NCBI GenBank assembly: GCA_012932295.1
Contig: JAAONU010000016.1
Coordinates: forward strand, 28,891,290 to 28,955,289
Length of the DNA stretch: 64,000 nucleotides
Reading direction: 5' to 3'
Source of the DNA: Cyclina sinensis
Taxonomy: Eukaryota; Mollusca; Bivalvia; Venerida; Veneridae
The notes beneath the pieces are model-generated. The model was not told where the DNA came from and made no database searches. It saw only the letters and a list, made by a program, of their open reading frames with translations. A program made the position numbers and the translations under genes. Numbering within the stretch: the stretch's first letter is position 1; the number at the start of each line of letters is the position of its first letter. Below are positions 1 to 11,900 of this stretch, piece after piece.

Positions 1-164
1 AAATGTTTATGGGCATAATATCTCAGCCAAGTTTGATAACCAGCCATATTGTGCTACACACTTCAGACTTTAGCTCTTTTTTTTTACAAAAAATGCCAAA
101 TTGGTCACTGCTCATAGTGAAATGTCTGTTGAATATATACATTATCAATTATATATTTACACCA

Positions 165-211
165 GTTTCAATTCATGGGGCATGTCAATTTCCAGTGACA
201 GTTCTTGTTTG
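165..211 (+). repeat. 3' end of a class II hairpin-ended repeat
   Basis: The segment GGGGCATGTCAATTTCC followed by AGTGACAGTTCTTGTTT matches the 3' ends of the class II repeats at 10160-10190 and 46590-46624. The body upstream is outside the window or decayed. Confidence 0.55.
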
Positions 212-703
212 AATTCCTAACTTTATGAAATAGTCTTTGAAATGCTGCCTCCCAATTATTCATCCAGTATCCAGAAAATTTCATTGAAGTACCATTTAAA
301 TGTGTTAATACTGATAAAATTTATGACACAAAAGAGAAAATAACATTCTCCTACTTTCGTGTGAAAATTGGGGTGTATATAATAATATAAAGGGGTAAAC
401 AAGGAGTATTTTGTTGTTAAATGAAGAGTACTTTGTTTTGTACATTTCACTTTTGTAAGATTTCCTAGTTCTTCCTCACATCTGAAGGCCAGTGAAGATG
501 TATTATGGTAATCAATTAAGGTGGAATAGAAGTTCTCTATCCTTTGGCACACATCCAGTTTTCATCAAAGTTTTGTCACATTGTTTCTTGGCCAAGTATG
601 TAGGCCTTTTTCTATTATATCTCACAATTTTGACACATGCTTTTTCTCTTAAAATTTCCACTTATTTGTGAACAAATTTGCTGAACAATGCTGTCTTTTT
701 TAT
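212..703. other. Intron stretch without a confident feature
   Basis: AT-rich DNA between two repeats. A short open piece at 268-358 follows a possible acceptor and resembles part of a B module, but has no good donor, so I do not call it an exon. I see nothing else here. Confidence 0.5.
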
Positions 704-704
704 T

Positions 705-1767
705 AGCTCACTTGAGCAAATGCTCAGGGTGAGCTATTGTGATCGCTGGTTGTCCGTCATCTGTCACATTTGCCTTGTGTATACGATAGAAGCTGTATCT
801 TTCATTCGATCTTAATGAAACTTGGTCAGAATGTTTGACTTGATGAAATCTAGGTTCTAATTGTATATGGGTCATTTGGGGTCAAAAACGAGGTCACTTG
901 GGTCCAATCTAAGAAAAACCTTGTGTATGCGATAGAAGCTGTATTTTTCATCTGATTTTCTTAATATTTTGTCAGAAGAATTGTCTTTATGATTTCTAGG
1001 TTGGGATTGTATATGGGTTATCTGGGGTCAAAAACTAGGTCACAGGGTCAAATCTTAGGAAAAGCTTAATATTTGGTCAGAATGTTTCTCTTGATGAAAT
1101 CTAGGTTTGGATTGTATATGGTTCATTTGGGATGAAAAACTAGGTCATGGGGTCAAATCTTAGAAAAACCTTGTGTATACAATAGAAGCTGTTTTTTCCA
1201 TTGGATTTTCCTAATATTTGGTCAGAATGTTTGTCTTGATGAGATCTAGGTTGGGATTGATATTGGACATCTGGGGTCAAAACTAGGCGACAGGGTCAAA
1301 TCTAAGAAAAACCTTGTGTATGTGATAGAGGATGTATTTTTCATTGGATCTTAATGAAACTTGGTCAAAATGTTTGTCTTGATCAAATCTAGGTTGAGGT
1401 TATATATGGATAATCTGGGGTCAAAAACTAGATCACAGGGTCAAATCTTAGAAAAAGCTTGTGTATGCGATAGAAGCTGTATTTTTCTTCCGATTTTCTA
1501 ATATTTGGTCAAAATGTTTGTCTTGATAAAATCTAGGATGGGATTGTATATGTGTCATCCAGGGTCAAAAAATAGGTCACAGGGCCTATTTTTAGAAGAC
1601 CTTTTGTTCAGCTCCAAAAAATGAAATATTAGATAATTTTGCATGCAGATTAAATATTTGACTGTGGATGATCTTGGCCTTGACCTACTTATGTACATCC
1701 TGATTTTTGATGTTTCTGTGCAATGATTCTCAGGTGAGCAATATAGGGCCATCATGGCCCTCTTGTT
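705..1767 (+). repeat. Class I hairpin-ended repeat with tandem core
   Basis: It starts with a hairpin (AGCTCAC, TGAGCA-AA-TGCTCA, GTGAGCT) and ends with the palindromic GGGCCATCATGGCCC plus TCTTGTT. The core is about six diverged units of roughly 150 bp, recognisable by ATAGAAGCTGTA, GGTCAGAATGTTTG and GGGGTCAAAAAC. The layout resembles the pearl/HINE (Helitron-like) elements described in bivalves. It ends 71 bp before exon 1. Confidence 0.8.
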
Positions 1768-1838
1768 GAGAATTGTTTTTTCATACTAAAAAAGTTTTTT
1801 TCCCCCAATATAACCCTCATGTTTATGTCTCATTGTAG

Positions 1839-2935
1839 ATGACCTTGCTCAATGCAATGATACAAATGAGCTCCTCACAGCTGCTATGAGTTGTGGACTG
1901 AACATTCTCACTCTGCCAGCTGAACTTGACTCTTACAGTTGTGGGTAAGTAATTGAAAAGTAGGCTTGTATGACCACAATGCAAAATGTATGTGAGTCTG
2001 TTAGTCCATAAATAGACAAGTTGTTTCCTGAAAATTACTTAGGAAGACATAGCCCTAGAGACTTGATACTTGATAGTTAGGGTTTGCATGCCGTGATGAG
2101 ATAGCTTATTGTTTTACAGCCCTCTGAGTCAGGATCAAACAGGGGCCTACAGTTTGAAAGCTGTTTCTGATCAATAACTGAATAACATCTGGTTCCAGGA
2201 CCTTAAAACTTTACAGAATCTTTGAGGATGATTGTGTTATGGTCTAGAGCACACCCTCCGATAATTGTATAAATACAACCTTTGACAACTGCTTCAGGGA
2301 AAAACAATTCTTTGGCTCAGTGGTTAGAGTGTTGATGTGTCATACAGGAGATCAGAGTTAGAATCCTGCTCTGGGTTGTGTTCTGTTGAACTTGTTGAGG
2401 GCTTATTATATCTTTAAAGAACAGTTTTTGAGAGATGTTTAATTAAGTTGTAAGAACTTGATTCTAGAATTAGTTAAAAATAAACAAGTATATAATGGAC
2501 CCTTCTTCATACTTGAATGGTAAGAGTCTCTGACTTAAAATCACTTAACTTCTCACTTGTTGATGGTTGTGGGTTCAAGCCATGCTGCCAACAGTTATGA
2601 TCTGTCTTGAGAAAGTTAAGCAGTTTCTGACAAAGACAAGGAGTCTAGTATTGAACCACCCAGGAACCAGTATGACTTAGAATGTAAAAGGGTATTAAAC
2701 TCAATTAAACCAATTATTATACAACTCTAAAGCCACACAGATCAACTGAGACATATGTGGTTACTGTGTTTCAGGCAACTCTACGAGAAACTGGACTGTA
2801 TTTTAGAGGAACTGAACAAGGATCGCCCCCTGTTCACAGAATGTACCATTGGAGGACTAAAAGACACCCTAATGAAATTGACTGAGAGTGTTGAGTTATC
2901 TGAGGAGGCAGTGAGAAAGATCACATATTGTACTG
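1839..2935 (+). CDS. Exons 1-2: six-cysteine module A1 (89 codons)
   Basis: Exon 1 is 1839-1944 (phase 1 in, phase 2 out) and exon 2 is 2775-2935 (phase 2 in, phase 1 out). Three cysteines lie in each exon. Cys3 is the last whole residue of exon 1; Cys4 follows after eight residues as LDCILEEL. This is the first copy of the two-exon A module that occurs 15 times in this gene. A sequon (NDT) follows Cys1. The donors are GTAAGT and GTAAGT. The 3.2-kb intron after exon 2 holds a palindrome, a hairpin-ended repeat and a 46-bp minisatellite. The family is not recognised. Nematode six-cysteine DUF19/T20D4.11-like domains are a possible comparison, unproven. Confidence 0.85.
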
Positions 2936-5900
2936 GTAAGTATATAAAGGTGCAGTGCATTACATACAGATTTTTTACTCCAGTAGGGCAATATTTATTT
3001 AAAACCATGCCATAAAAGTGATGGTATCAGATATGGAATTAAACACTTTTTTATGACAAAGTTTGTTCTCTATTATATGGTTGACTTTTAGATATAATAT
3101 ATGTTATTTGGGTTTTGGGTGATATATGTGTATATATTACCTGCCAAGATTTAATATCACCCGAGCAGTTAGGCGAGGGTGATATTTTAATATTTTATCT
3201 TGGCAGGTAATATATCCACATATATCACTCATAAACCCAAATAATAATTTTATTACCCTTCCCCTGCCGAGTAAGACGATTTTAGAATAAATCATTGCTG
3301 TTTCAAATGAAATGTCGAAATAAGATTCCCTTTATGGTACCCCTTCACCGCAAAATGACGTCACAACATAATTTGTGATGGCGAAAAGTGGTATTTTCCC
3401 AGAAGTGATATGTTTGTTTGAATATTAAATTTAAATCTTTAATGAAAGCCATAAATTTGAGTTAATATTTCCGCCCATTCAGTACAAATTATTTTCTTAA
3501 ACTTTTTTTATTTTTATTTCAATAGTTTGTCTGTAGATCTACTAGTCTGAATTACCTGCCCCTGACACTACTAATCGTAGTATAGTAGGCAGGGAACGAG
3601 ACTATAGATCTGCATGAAGTATTTGCTTTCGTTCCTAACGAATGTGAACAAGAGAAAAGGAGTAGTCTGTTGAAGACACTTTTTTGTAATTAATACCAAG
3701 GTTTGGCGAGGTCATATTTGTTTCAAATACTGATGAGAATATTTATCATTACTCTTTTTTGGTAAATATATTTTATTTTACAATTAAAAAGTGCTTGTAA
3801 ATTTGGAATTTACACTTTACAACATCAAACGTTACGCGCATTGTCACAGTGCATGTTGTTTACAACGTGGGGTACCCAAAGGGGAAATTTAATGAGTATA
3901 TTACCTGTCTGGCTCGGTTATATCAATTTCTTTCGACGGATCAATAGCCAGTCAAAAAGGAGAAAAAAATCTTGAAGGGTAATAAATATTTTTATTACTT
4001 GATCAATAAATACATCCTTTTTATCCCCGCCAAAGGTGGAGGGATAAAGAATTGGTGTTGCTCATCTGTCCCTCCATCTGTCTTTCCATCTCACTTTGAT
4101 TGGAGCATTACTCTAAAATTATTTAACTATTTTTTAGTTATTCCCCTTTTTCTATTTTTCCTGTTTTAAGTTACAAACCTGAGTTTTCATATCTGATTAC
4201 ATCTCATTGAGTAGAATTGCAGTGCATAGGAACTGTAACTCTTCACTTCATAATTTTTTACTTATTCCACTTTTCTATTTTTCCTATTTAAATTTCATTT
4301 AGACCATAACTCTAAAAAAATTTGAAATATCAAAATTAAACTTCAAAGGTGCATAGATGTCATTTATAAGTCATACATTGCATAGGAACTGTTATTCTTC
4401 ACTAGATAACTTGAGTAATTGCCTTTGTTATTTTTTATTACTTAATTTTATTAGCAACATAGCTCAACAAGTATTTAAGGTATCAACATGGAATTTCATA
4501 GGTGCATAGATGTCATTGAAGAAAAGAGGGATATAGATTTGGCATTGTCTGTGTGCTGTTTGTTCATCCATCTGTCTGACCATAACACTTTGTATTTGGA
4601 ACATATCTCAAAAACTATTAAAGTAATAAACTTAAAACTTAATTATGTGGATCAATTTCATTGAGTTAAAGTACAAACAGTGCCTAGGAACTTAACTCTT
4701 CACTTGTTTAGACCAAAAATTGCTGTTGATCTGCTGCTTTTGGAGAATGTTTTGACATCATGTCTCTCAAATGATGTCATTTACTATAAGAGCTATTTCT
4801 GTATCATGTCTCTCAAATGATGTCATTTACTATAAGAGCTATTTCTGCATCATGTCTCTCAAATGATGTCATTTACTATAAGAGCTATTTCTGTATCATG
4901 TCTCTCAAATGATGTCATTTACTATAAGAGCTATTTCTGCATCCTGTCTCTCAAATGATGTCATTTACTATAAGAGCTATTTCTGCATCCTGTCTCTCAA
5001 ATGATGTCATTTACTATAAGAGCTATTTCTGCATCATGTCTCTCAAATGATGTCATTTTCTATAAGAGCTATTTCTGCATCATGTCTCTCAAATGATGTC
5101 ATTTTCTATAAGAGCTATTTCTGCATCATGTCTCTCAAATGATGTCATTTTCTATAAGAGCTATTTCTGCATCATGTCTCTCAAATGATGTCATTTTCTA
5201 TAAGAGCTATTTCTGCATCCTGTCTCTCAAATGATGTCATTTACTATAAGAGCTATTTCTGCATCATGTCTCTCAAATGATGTCATTTTCTATAAGAGCT
5301 ATTTCTGCATCATGTCTCTCAAATGATGTCATTTTCTATAAGAGCTATTTCTGCATCATGTCTCTCAAATGATGTCATTTTCTATAAGAGCTATTTCTGC
5401 ATCATGTCTCTCAAATGATGTCATTTTCTATAAGAGCTATTTCTGCATCATGTCTCTCAAATGATGTCATTTACTATAAGAGCTATTTCTGCATCATGTC
5501 TCTCAAATGATGTCATTTACTATAAGAGCTATTTCTGCATCATGTCTCTCAAATGATGTCATTTACTATAAGAGCTATTTCTGCATCATGTCTCTCAAAT
5601 GATGTCATTTACTATAAGAGCTATTTCTGCTTGGCACAGAGTAGTTTTTATGGGCATTGATTCATTTAGATAAGGATAAGAAATTGATTTTTCCTGCAAA
5701 TTCCAAAGCCCATTCAAGTGATTTGTATAATTCGGTAGGGGATATCAGTTCAACGAATTTGCTTGTTCATAAGCATGGTCATGTGATTCCTATTTCAATA
5801 TCATATTGACTAGAAAGTAGACTCAAAATATATATTGACTGACAGTAAACGAATCAAGTGCTAGGCTGAGTGATAAATGATATTAGACAAGTATTAATGT

Positions 5901-8900
5901 CAGTGCAATGACAACTTCCCTGCCATCTAAAGTCATGTTCTCCATCAGAAGATGCAGTCAGCAGCAATGTGCTTATAATAATTAATTTTTGGTCAATTAA
6001 ATGTATTAATTAGTCATTGCCATTTAGGTTGGGTTTGGTCAGTAAATTGATTAGCAACATTGGAAAAGTGATATTAACTGTGGACTATGCCCTCAGTCAT
6101 AATTTTTCAAGGTTGATAAATCCTCATATTGACCTCACTAAAACGCAATAATTGTATTATGGTTATAATGTTTTTCAGTATGGGAACTTCAGTTAACAGT
6201 AATGCTTGAGGACTGTGATCAAGGCTCTTCGGCTTTCCTTGCATATAACAACAAGAAGGAAAATGCACTCAAGACCCTAGAAGTAAGTAACGTACAGTCA
6301 GACATGGTTCTTGGTATTGCTTATTGACCTGATGCTTATGATGTATCCACTGAAATGTTTCTTGTTTATAAATCATGTTATAAATGAATAAAAACTTTTG
6401 ATATCTTTTTTTTTGTCCTTTTGAAATATGAATATTAAAAAAGACAAAAACAAAAAAGACACACATGAAGTTTTCCTTTGCATAAAACGTACATGACTCC
6501 CAGTGTTTGATCTCCAGACATGTATCAGAATCTCAGTATATTGAATTTATTTAGATAGTCACCAGAACTTTGATACATTGAAGTGTTACTGTAGTTAAGT
6601 CTAGTTGTTAAACATTAATCTCTGAAAAATATTCATTAGAACAAATTATTTTCATTTCATTTCATGATTTGCAAAATGACATTTCTTGTCTAAACTGATG
6701 GTAAAATATATCCTCTCCTATGTTGCTGATCTCTAGAACAGTTGTTATGCTGAGATATCCGACAACAACTCACATTCATTTTTGCAGGTGTTAGTCAGCT
6801 AAGACAGTTTCCCTCCCAAAGTATGACAGGACTGACAATTATCTTCCCACAGTTTTTTGTAACACAGATTTGTTTAAAATGCTAAAAGTGAATGAAATAA
6901 GTTCACTGAAGTTTGTTGATAAAAATTTTCAGTAATTGTCAGCTGTTAAAATTTAAATTCATTAATTAAAAATAATGGATTTTTCTCAGGAGGGGAAATG
7001 TCTGCCCCATCAGAAATTCAGGGTGGGAATTGTTTGGGTTATCAAAACCAATTGGAGAAATGGGGGGGAAATGTCTGGGATTCTTACTTAGATACTATTT
7101 TTTTCTCTTTTATTCCACTGACATTTTGTATTTAATATCATTACAAAAAGTTGCTCTTTTCGTTTATTCAATATTCAGACAAAAAGTTGCTTTTCAATTT
7201 TATTCCATTTTCATACAAAAAGATGCTCTTTTCCTTTATTGCATATTAATACAAAATTGTTGCTCTTTTGTCTTATTTCATGTAAATACAAAAATGTTTA
7301 TCCATTTTTTATTCAATATTGAAATGTTGCCCATTTCCTTCATATAGAGACATTGGATTCTAAATTAGATTTTTTTGTTTATAGGGCTTTGAGGTTAGGC
7401 AAGAATTCTGCCGCTATCAGAAATTCCGGACAGTGGGACGGTTTGCCTCAGATATGGACTATAATGCTCTTTACAACCATATCATGGAACAGTTTAATGA
7501 TAATTCAACTGATGTCAGAAGGAAAAGACAGGCAGTTGATATACTCATACCAGACATTCACTTGAAAGATGGTATCGAAAAAAATGCTTTTTTCTGTATT
7601 GAAGTGTGATCTTGTTACCAGAAGTTTCGTGTGTGTTTTTTTTAAATCTTAAAAATTCAGTGAACTTGTTCATCAATCAGCCAGTAGATACATTTTACAG
7701 AGAATTAATTGAAATCTCACTGACACAACAGTTACAGAAAATAATCATTTGTCAGCTTTGTTTGTTATATAGATGGATGTTCTAAATTCTCATATTGTAA
7801 AGTAACTGGGTTTTTTTTATCCCTCTTTTAAGACAATATGGCTCTGTGAATAAAGTGATAACAAAATGCATAGGAAAATAAATGTTTATGATTAAGAAAT
7901 TGAATTGATATGACAAAAGATGTCTTTGATGTAGGATTTGACCTGGTTTATGCTGTTCTGCAAGTATCTCCTTTGATTCTGTTAGAGTGTGTATGAATGT
8001 ATGTTAGAATGTATGTGTAGAATTTCAGGGTTTTACAAGACCTGTAGTTATATAAGATAACTCTCTTAGTACCAGTTATTATGTGTACAATGCATGCTTT
8101 TCAATTTCAGTATATGCATATGGAGTGGACAGGTGTTACAGTACAGAGGTGGCTAAACATTTTGGTTTGCAGTGTGCAAAAGAGCAGTGGTACTCATATT
8201 ATGAGGACTACCAGAAGTGCAGGTCTGTTTATGTTTCAGTACTTTAGAAGAGTAAAAATATAAGCATGTTTTTTCCATTAAGAATTTCGTTAAGAATATT
8301 CAATTTAAACAAAGCGAAGATGTCATTAAATACATATTACAGCATGTATGTGACCTTGACCAAAGGTGTTATTTGGAAGGAAGTCACATGAATTACCTCA
8401 GAATATAGACTGGTTTGTTTGCATGCAGCAGTAGTTTCTACATACTGTCTGTTAAGAAATGAGCTTCATTTTAACAGGTCAGAAGAGCAGATTGGTGGTC
8501 CAGGGGTTGCCAGATCAGTGCCCTGCTCCACTAACATTACTCATTTTCTTTCAGATGAGACATAAAACCAAGGTTCCATGTATCAGTGCTGTATTCTGAG
8601 CAGGGGAAAGAACCAGGGGTGTCTTTAGAATAGGATGCTTTCTGTATCTTGCACTATCCCCCCTCCAATGTAAAATAACTAATCCCTGCTGGGGTTGTTG
8701 ATCATATGGGCAACTGGTACCAACAGTCAGTAAATTCAAATAGATAGAGACAATTCAGATGTCATTCTGGCGTTGACCTGTACCTTGAACTTTCTAAGGA
8801 CCTTGAACTTTAAAATGACCCTGAACATTCTAGTAGTTGAAAATATTGTACTCAAGCTATCTTTTCCTACTGACACACCTATTTGTTAAAAAGACATATT

Positions 8901-11900
8901 TATATTCTGTTTATATTAAAAGAACTGTGAGCTTGACCTTTGTAAAAATTTTACCAATCTTAAACCATTTTACAATGGTACTTTAGATATATCTTGTAAG
9001 CCTTAGATAATATTTAAAGGGGTATTTAAAGGGGTATACCCTTATATTGTTAGAGAAAGTACTGTATAGGCGTTTTACTCATGCATGAAAAAATGAAGAA
9101 TAATTGATTATTGAAAGAAGACTAAATTCTCAAAAGTTTTCTTACAAGAATTTGTAAATTTGTAATAAATCACCTGCCATCCAAGCATCATACTATGATA
9201 TCTCCTTAAAGAGAATAACACTGACATACTGAAGTTTTCTATTTATTATGCATACCATTTTTACTGATACCTTGACCTTGTGTTATAATGGGGGACATTA
9301 GTGCATTATCTACCCTGAATACTCTTTAATTTTACAATGGTCCTTCCATTTGGATTCCTCTGCTTTCGTCGCTATTTTCTTTTTTGGTTTGGTGATAATT
9401 ACATGTAAGCCAAATTATTTGCAAAAATGGTAGTCAGATTAAACATTTAATTTAGCAACATGTTTTCCTAATACCATAATATTTGTTTCTTGTTTATCCT
9501 AACTTTTTATGCCCCCAAAGGGAGGCATATAGTTTTTGAACTGTCCGTCCGTCCGTCCGTCCATCAGTCCGTCTGAAAACTTTAACATTGGCAATAACTG
9601 TCTTATTAGTAAGTGGATTTACTTCATACTTGGACACAACACCCCTTTGGACAAGACCTTTCCACTGACCTATATTTATTTGACCTTGACCCCTGAATGA
9701 CCTTTACCTTGAAGATCTAATTGTTCAAAAACTTCAACATTGCCCATAACTTCCTTATTAGTAAGTGGATTTACTTCATACTTGAACACAACACCCCCTT
9801 GGACAAGACCTTCCCACTGACCTTTAATTATTTGACCTTGACCACTGAATATCCAATTGTCTAAAAACTAATATTTGGCCATAACTTCCAAATTAGTAGG
9901 TGGATACACTTCATACTTAAACACGACACCCCTCCCACTGACCTATATTTGTTTGACCTTGACCCCTGAATGACCTTCACCTTGAAGATCCAATTGTCTA
10001 AAAACTTTAACATTGCCCATAACTTCCTTATTAGTAAATCGAATTACTTCATACTTGGACACAACCTCCTTTGAATAAGACCTTCCACTGACCTATATTT
10101 ATTTGACCTTGACCCCTGAATGAATGGTTCTCAGCTCAAAGGTCAAAGCACCTTAGGGGGCATTGTCATCTTACAGTGACAGTTCTTGTTATATAATATA
10201 TAAGTGACAATTTCACAACTAAATGTCAAGACTATCACAAGGAGATCCAATGATAAAGTCAGAGGATTCCAACTGAAAGGACCAAAGTAAGGGAGATCAT
10301 TTGCTATCAGCAATGTCCCTAATCGGTTCAATGTCATTCACATTCATATGAAAAATAATATATTGTGTATGGCTGTGTATAACAACATTACATGGGTAAA
10401 ATTCATTAAGTATTGTAAAAGTTACTTGAATTGAATTGTTGACTTTGCCTTACAGCCCAGCTTTTGATTTCTTTGAGTGTATAAAGAAGAAATTCTGGGT
10501 TCTACCAGATCGTGATGTCAAGGATGATTGTGAAATGTCTGACACAGTCTTAACAGATGTTGTCCTTCCATTTTTGCGTGCAGAGTTACCAGCCAACTTC
10601 ACAGGCTACCTGGATAAACTTGCTTACTACAATGCACAATCTTGTAGTATGTACAAAAATATATTGCAGAATAGAACATTTGTTTGGGATCTGAGATTGT
10701 TATATATAATTTTTTTTAATTAGATCTCAGTTGTTTTGAATGGAGGATGGATTCTGTAGGCTAAGTAACAAACAATTATTGCTATGATTTAAAATGTAAT
10801 GATGAAAATGATGTGTGAACAGATGTTTTTTGTATCTCTCAGGCTCTTATGTCAAGGTCACTGACTTAGTTTTCTGCTTGTAGCATCACATTGACACATG
10901 GTATTACTGACTTACTGTTTTCTGTCTGAGTTGATCAAAGCCCTTGCATAAAAAAAATAATAGAAATCCTGGCAGCTTCTGAAAGAGATTTTAGTGCCTT
11001 ACTCTTTGGCTCAGATACTGTCAAAGGGATTGAAAACACAAACAAGCAGTTACTTTTACATATATTGCTTGGTCAATTTTTCAGCTGATCGTGATGTGGA
11101 TAAAAACCCATGTGATAACTTGGAAATTGTGGAACAAGCTTTCAGTGAATGCAATGAACAGTATCCACTCCCAGCAGTTTACTCTGTCTCTCCAGAATTC
11201 TGCAAGTAAGTATTAAAGACTTTTATTTTAAAGAACATTGTCGAGGATTTTCTTTGTGAGCTCAGCCTTGACTGATTTGTTTTTACTTTCATATGTAAGT
11301 CTGTTTTGTGTTACTGTTCGCAGTAGATTTTAAAGTTTAGTCAGCCATTTCCATAAAATTTTAATGTAATCTTCTCAGTCCGTTTTCCACAGATGTGGTA
11401 GTAATTCACATGAGTGACCCCAATGGTAACTTCTGGCCTATATTTTTTTACAGCTTAGTTCAGATTATAGAATTATGTGCTTTCAAGCAGATACTTGGAT
11501 GTTGGTTGCCATTAGTGGAGGTCAAGTTTAATGCTTATTTCTTAGATTATCACTTATAAATTGTTCATTCTTATTTCAGGGCATTTTATAAGCTGTCCTC
11601 ATGTGTCTATGTAAAACTACAAAGCTATGGATCTAGATGTAACTTCTATATGACCGAGTCTCATGTCTATAAATTGGTAAAGAAGGCAGCTGCCAGTGTG
11701 ATGTTACCAAATGATTACTATATGCTAAACTGCTCCGGTATGTATCCTTTCTTTCATGACCTGTTATTTTAGAAGGAATTAGGAAGAACATATGTTTACA
11801 ATTAGAGATTTCTCAAAAAACAACATATCTGTGAAAGATAGTTTGGAATAAAATTGACACAGGTTATTCATTACTGGTCTAGATTGGCTATACATGTATT

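Noticed and set aside
268..358. Possible extra exon reading YPENFIEVPFKCVNTDKIYD and a strand-like end, resembling B modules
   Set aside because: The acceptor is weak and the only phase-fitting donor (C|GTGTGA) is poor. The preceding partner exon would be outside the window.
7030..7347. 105-codon hydrophobic open frame resembling membrane segments
   Set aside because: T-rich degenerate tandem repeat directly before exon 4; no start context or partner exon.
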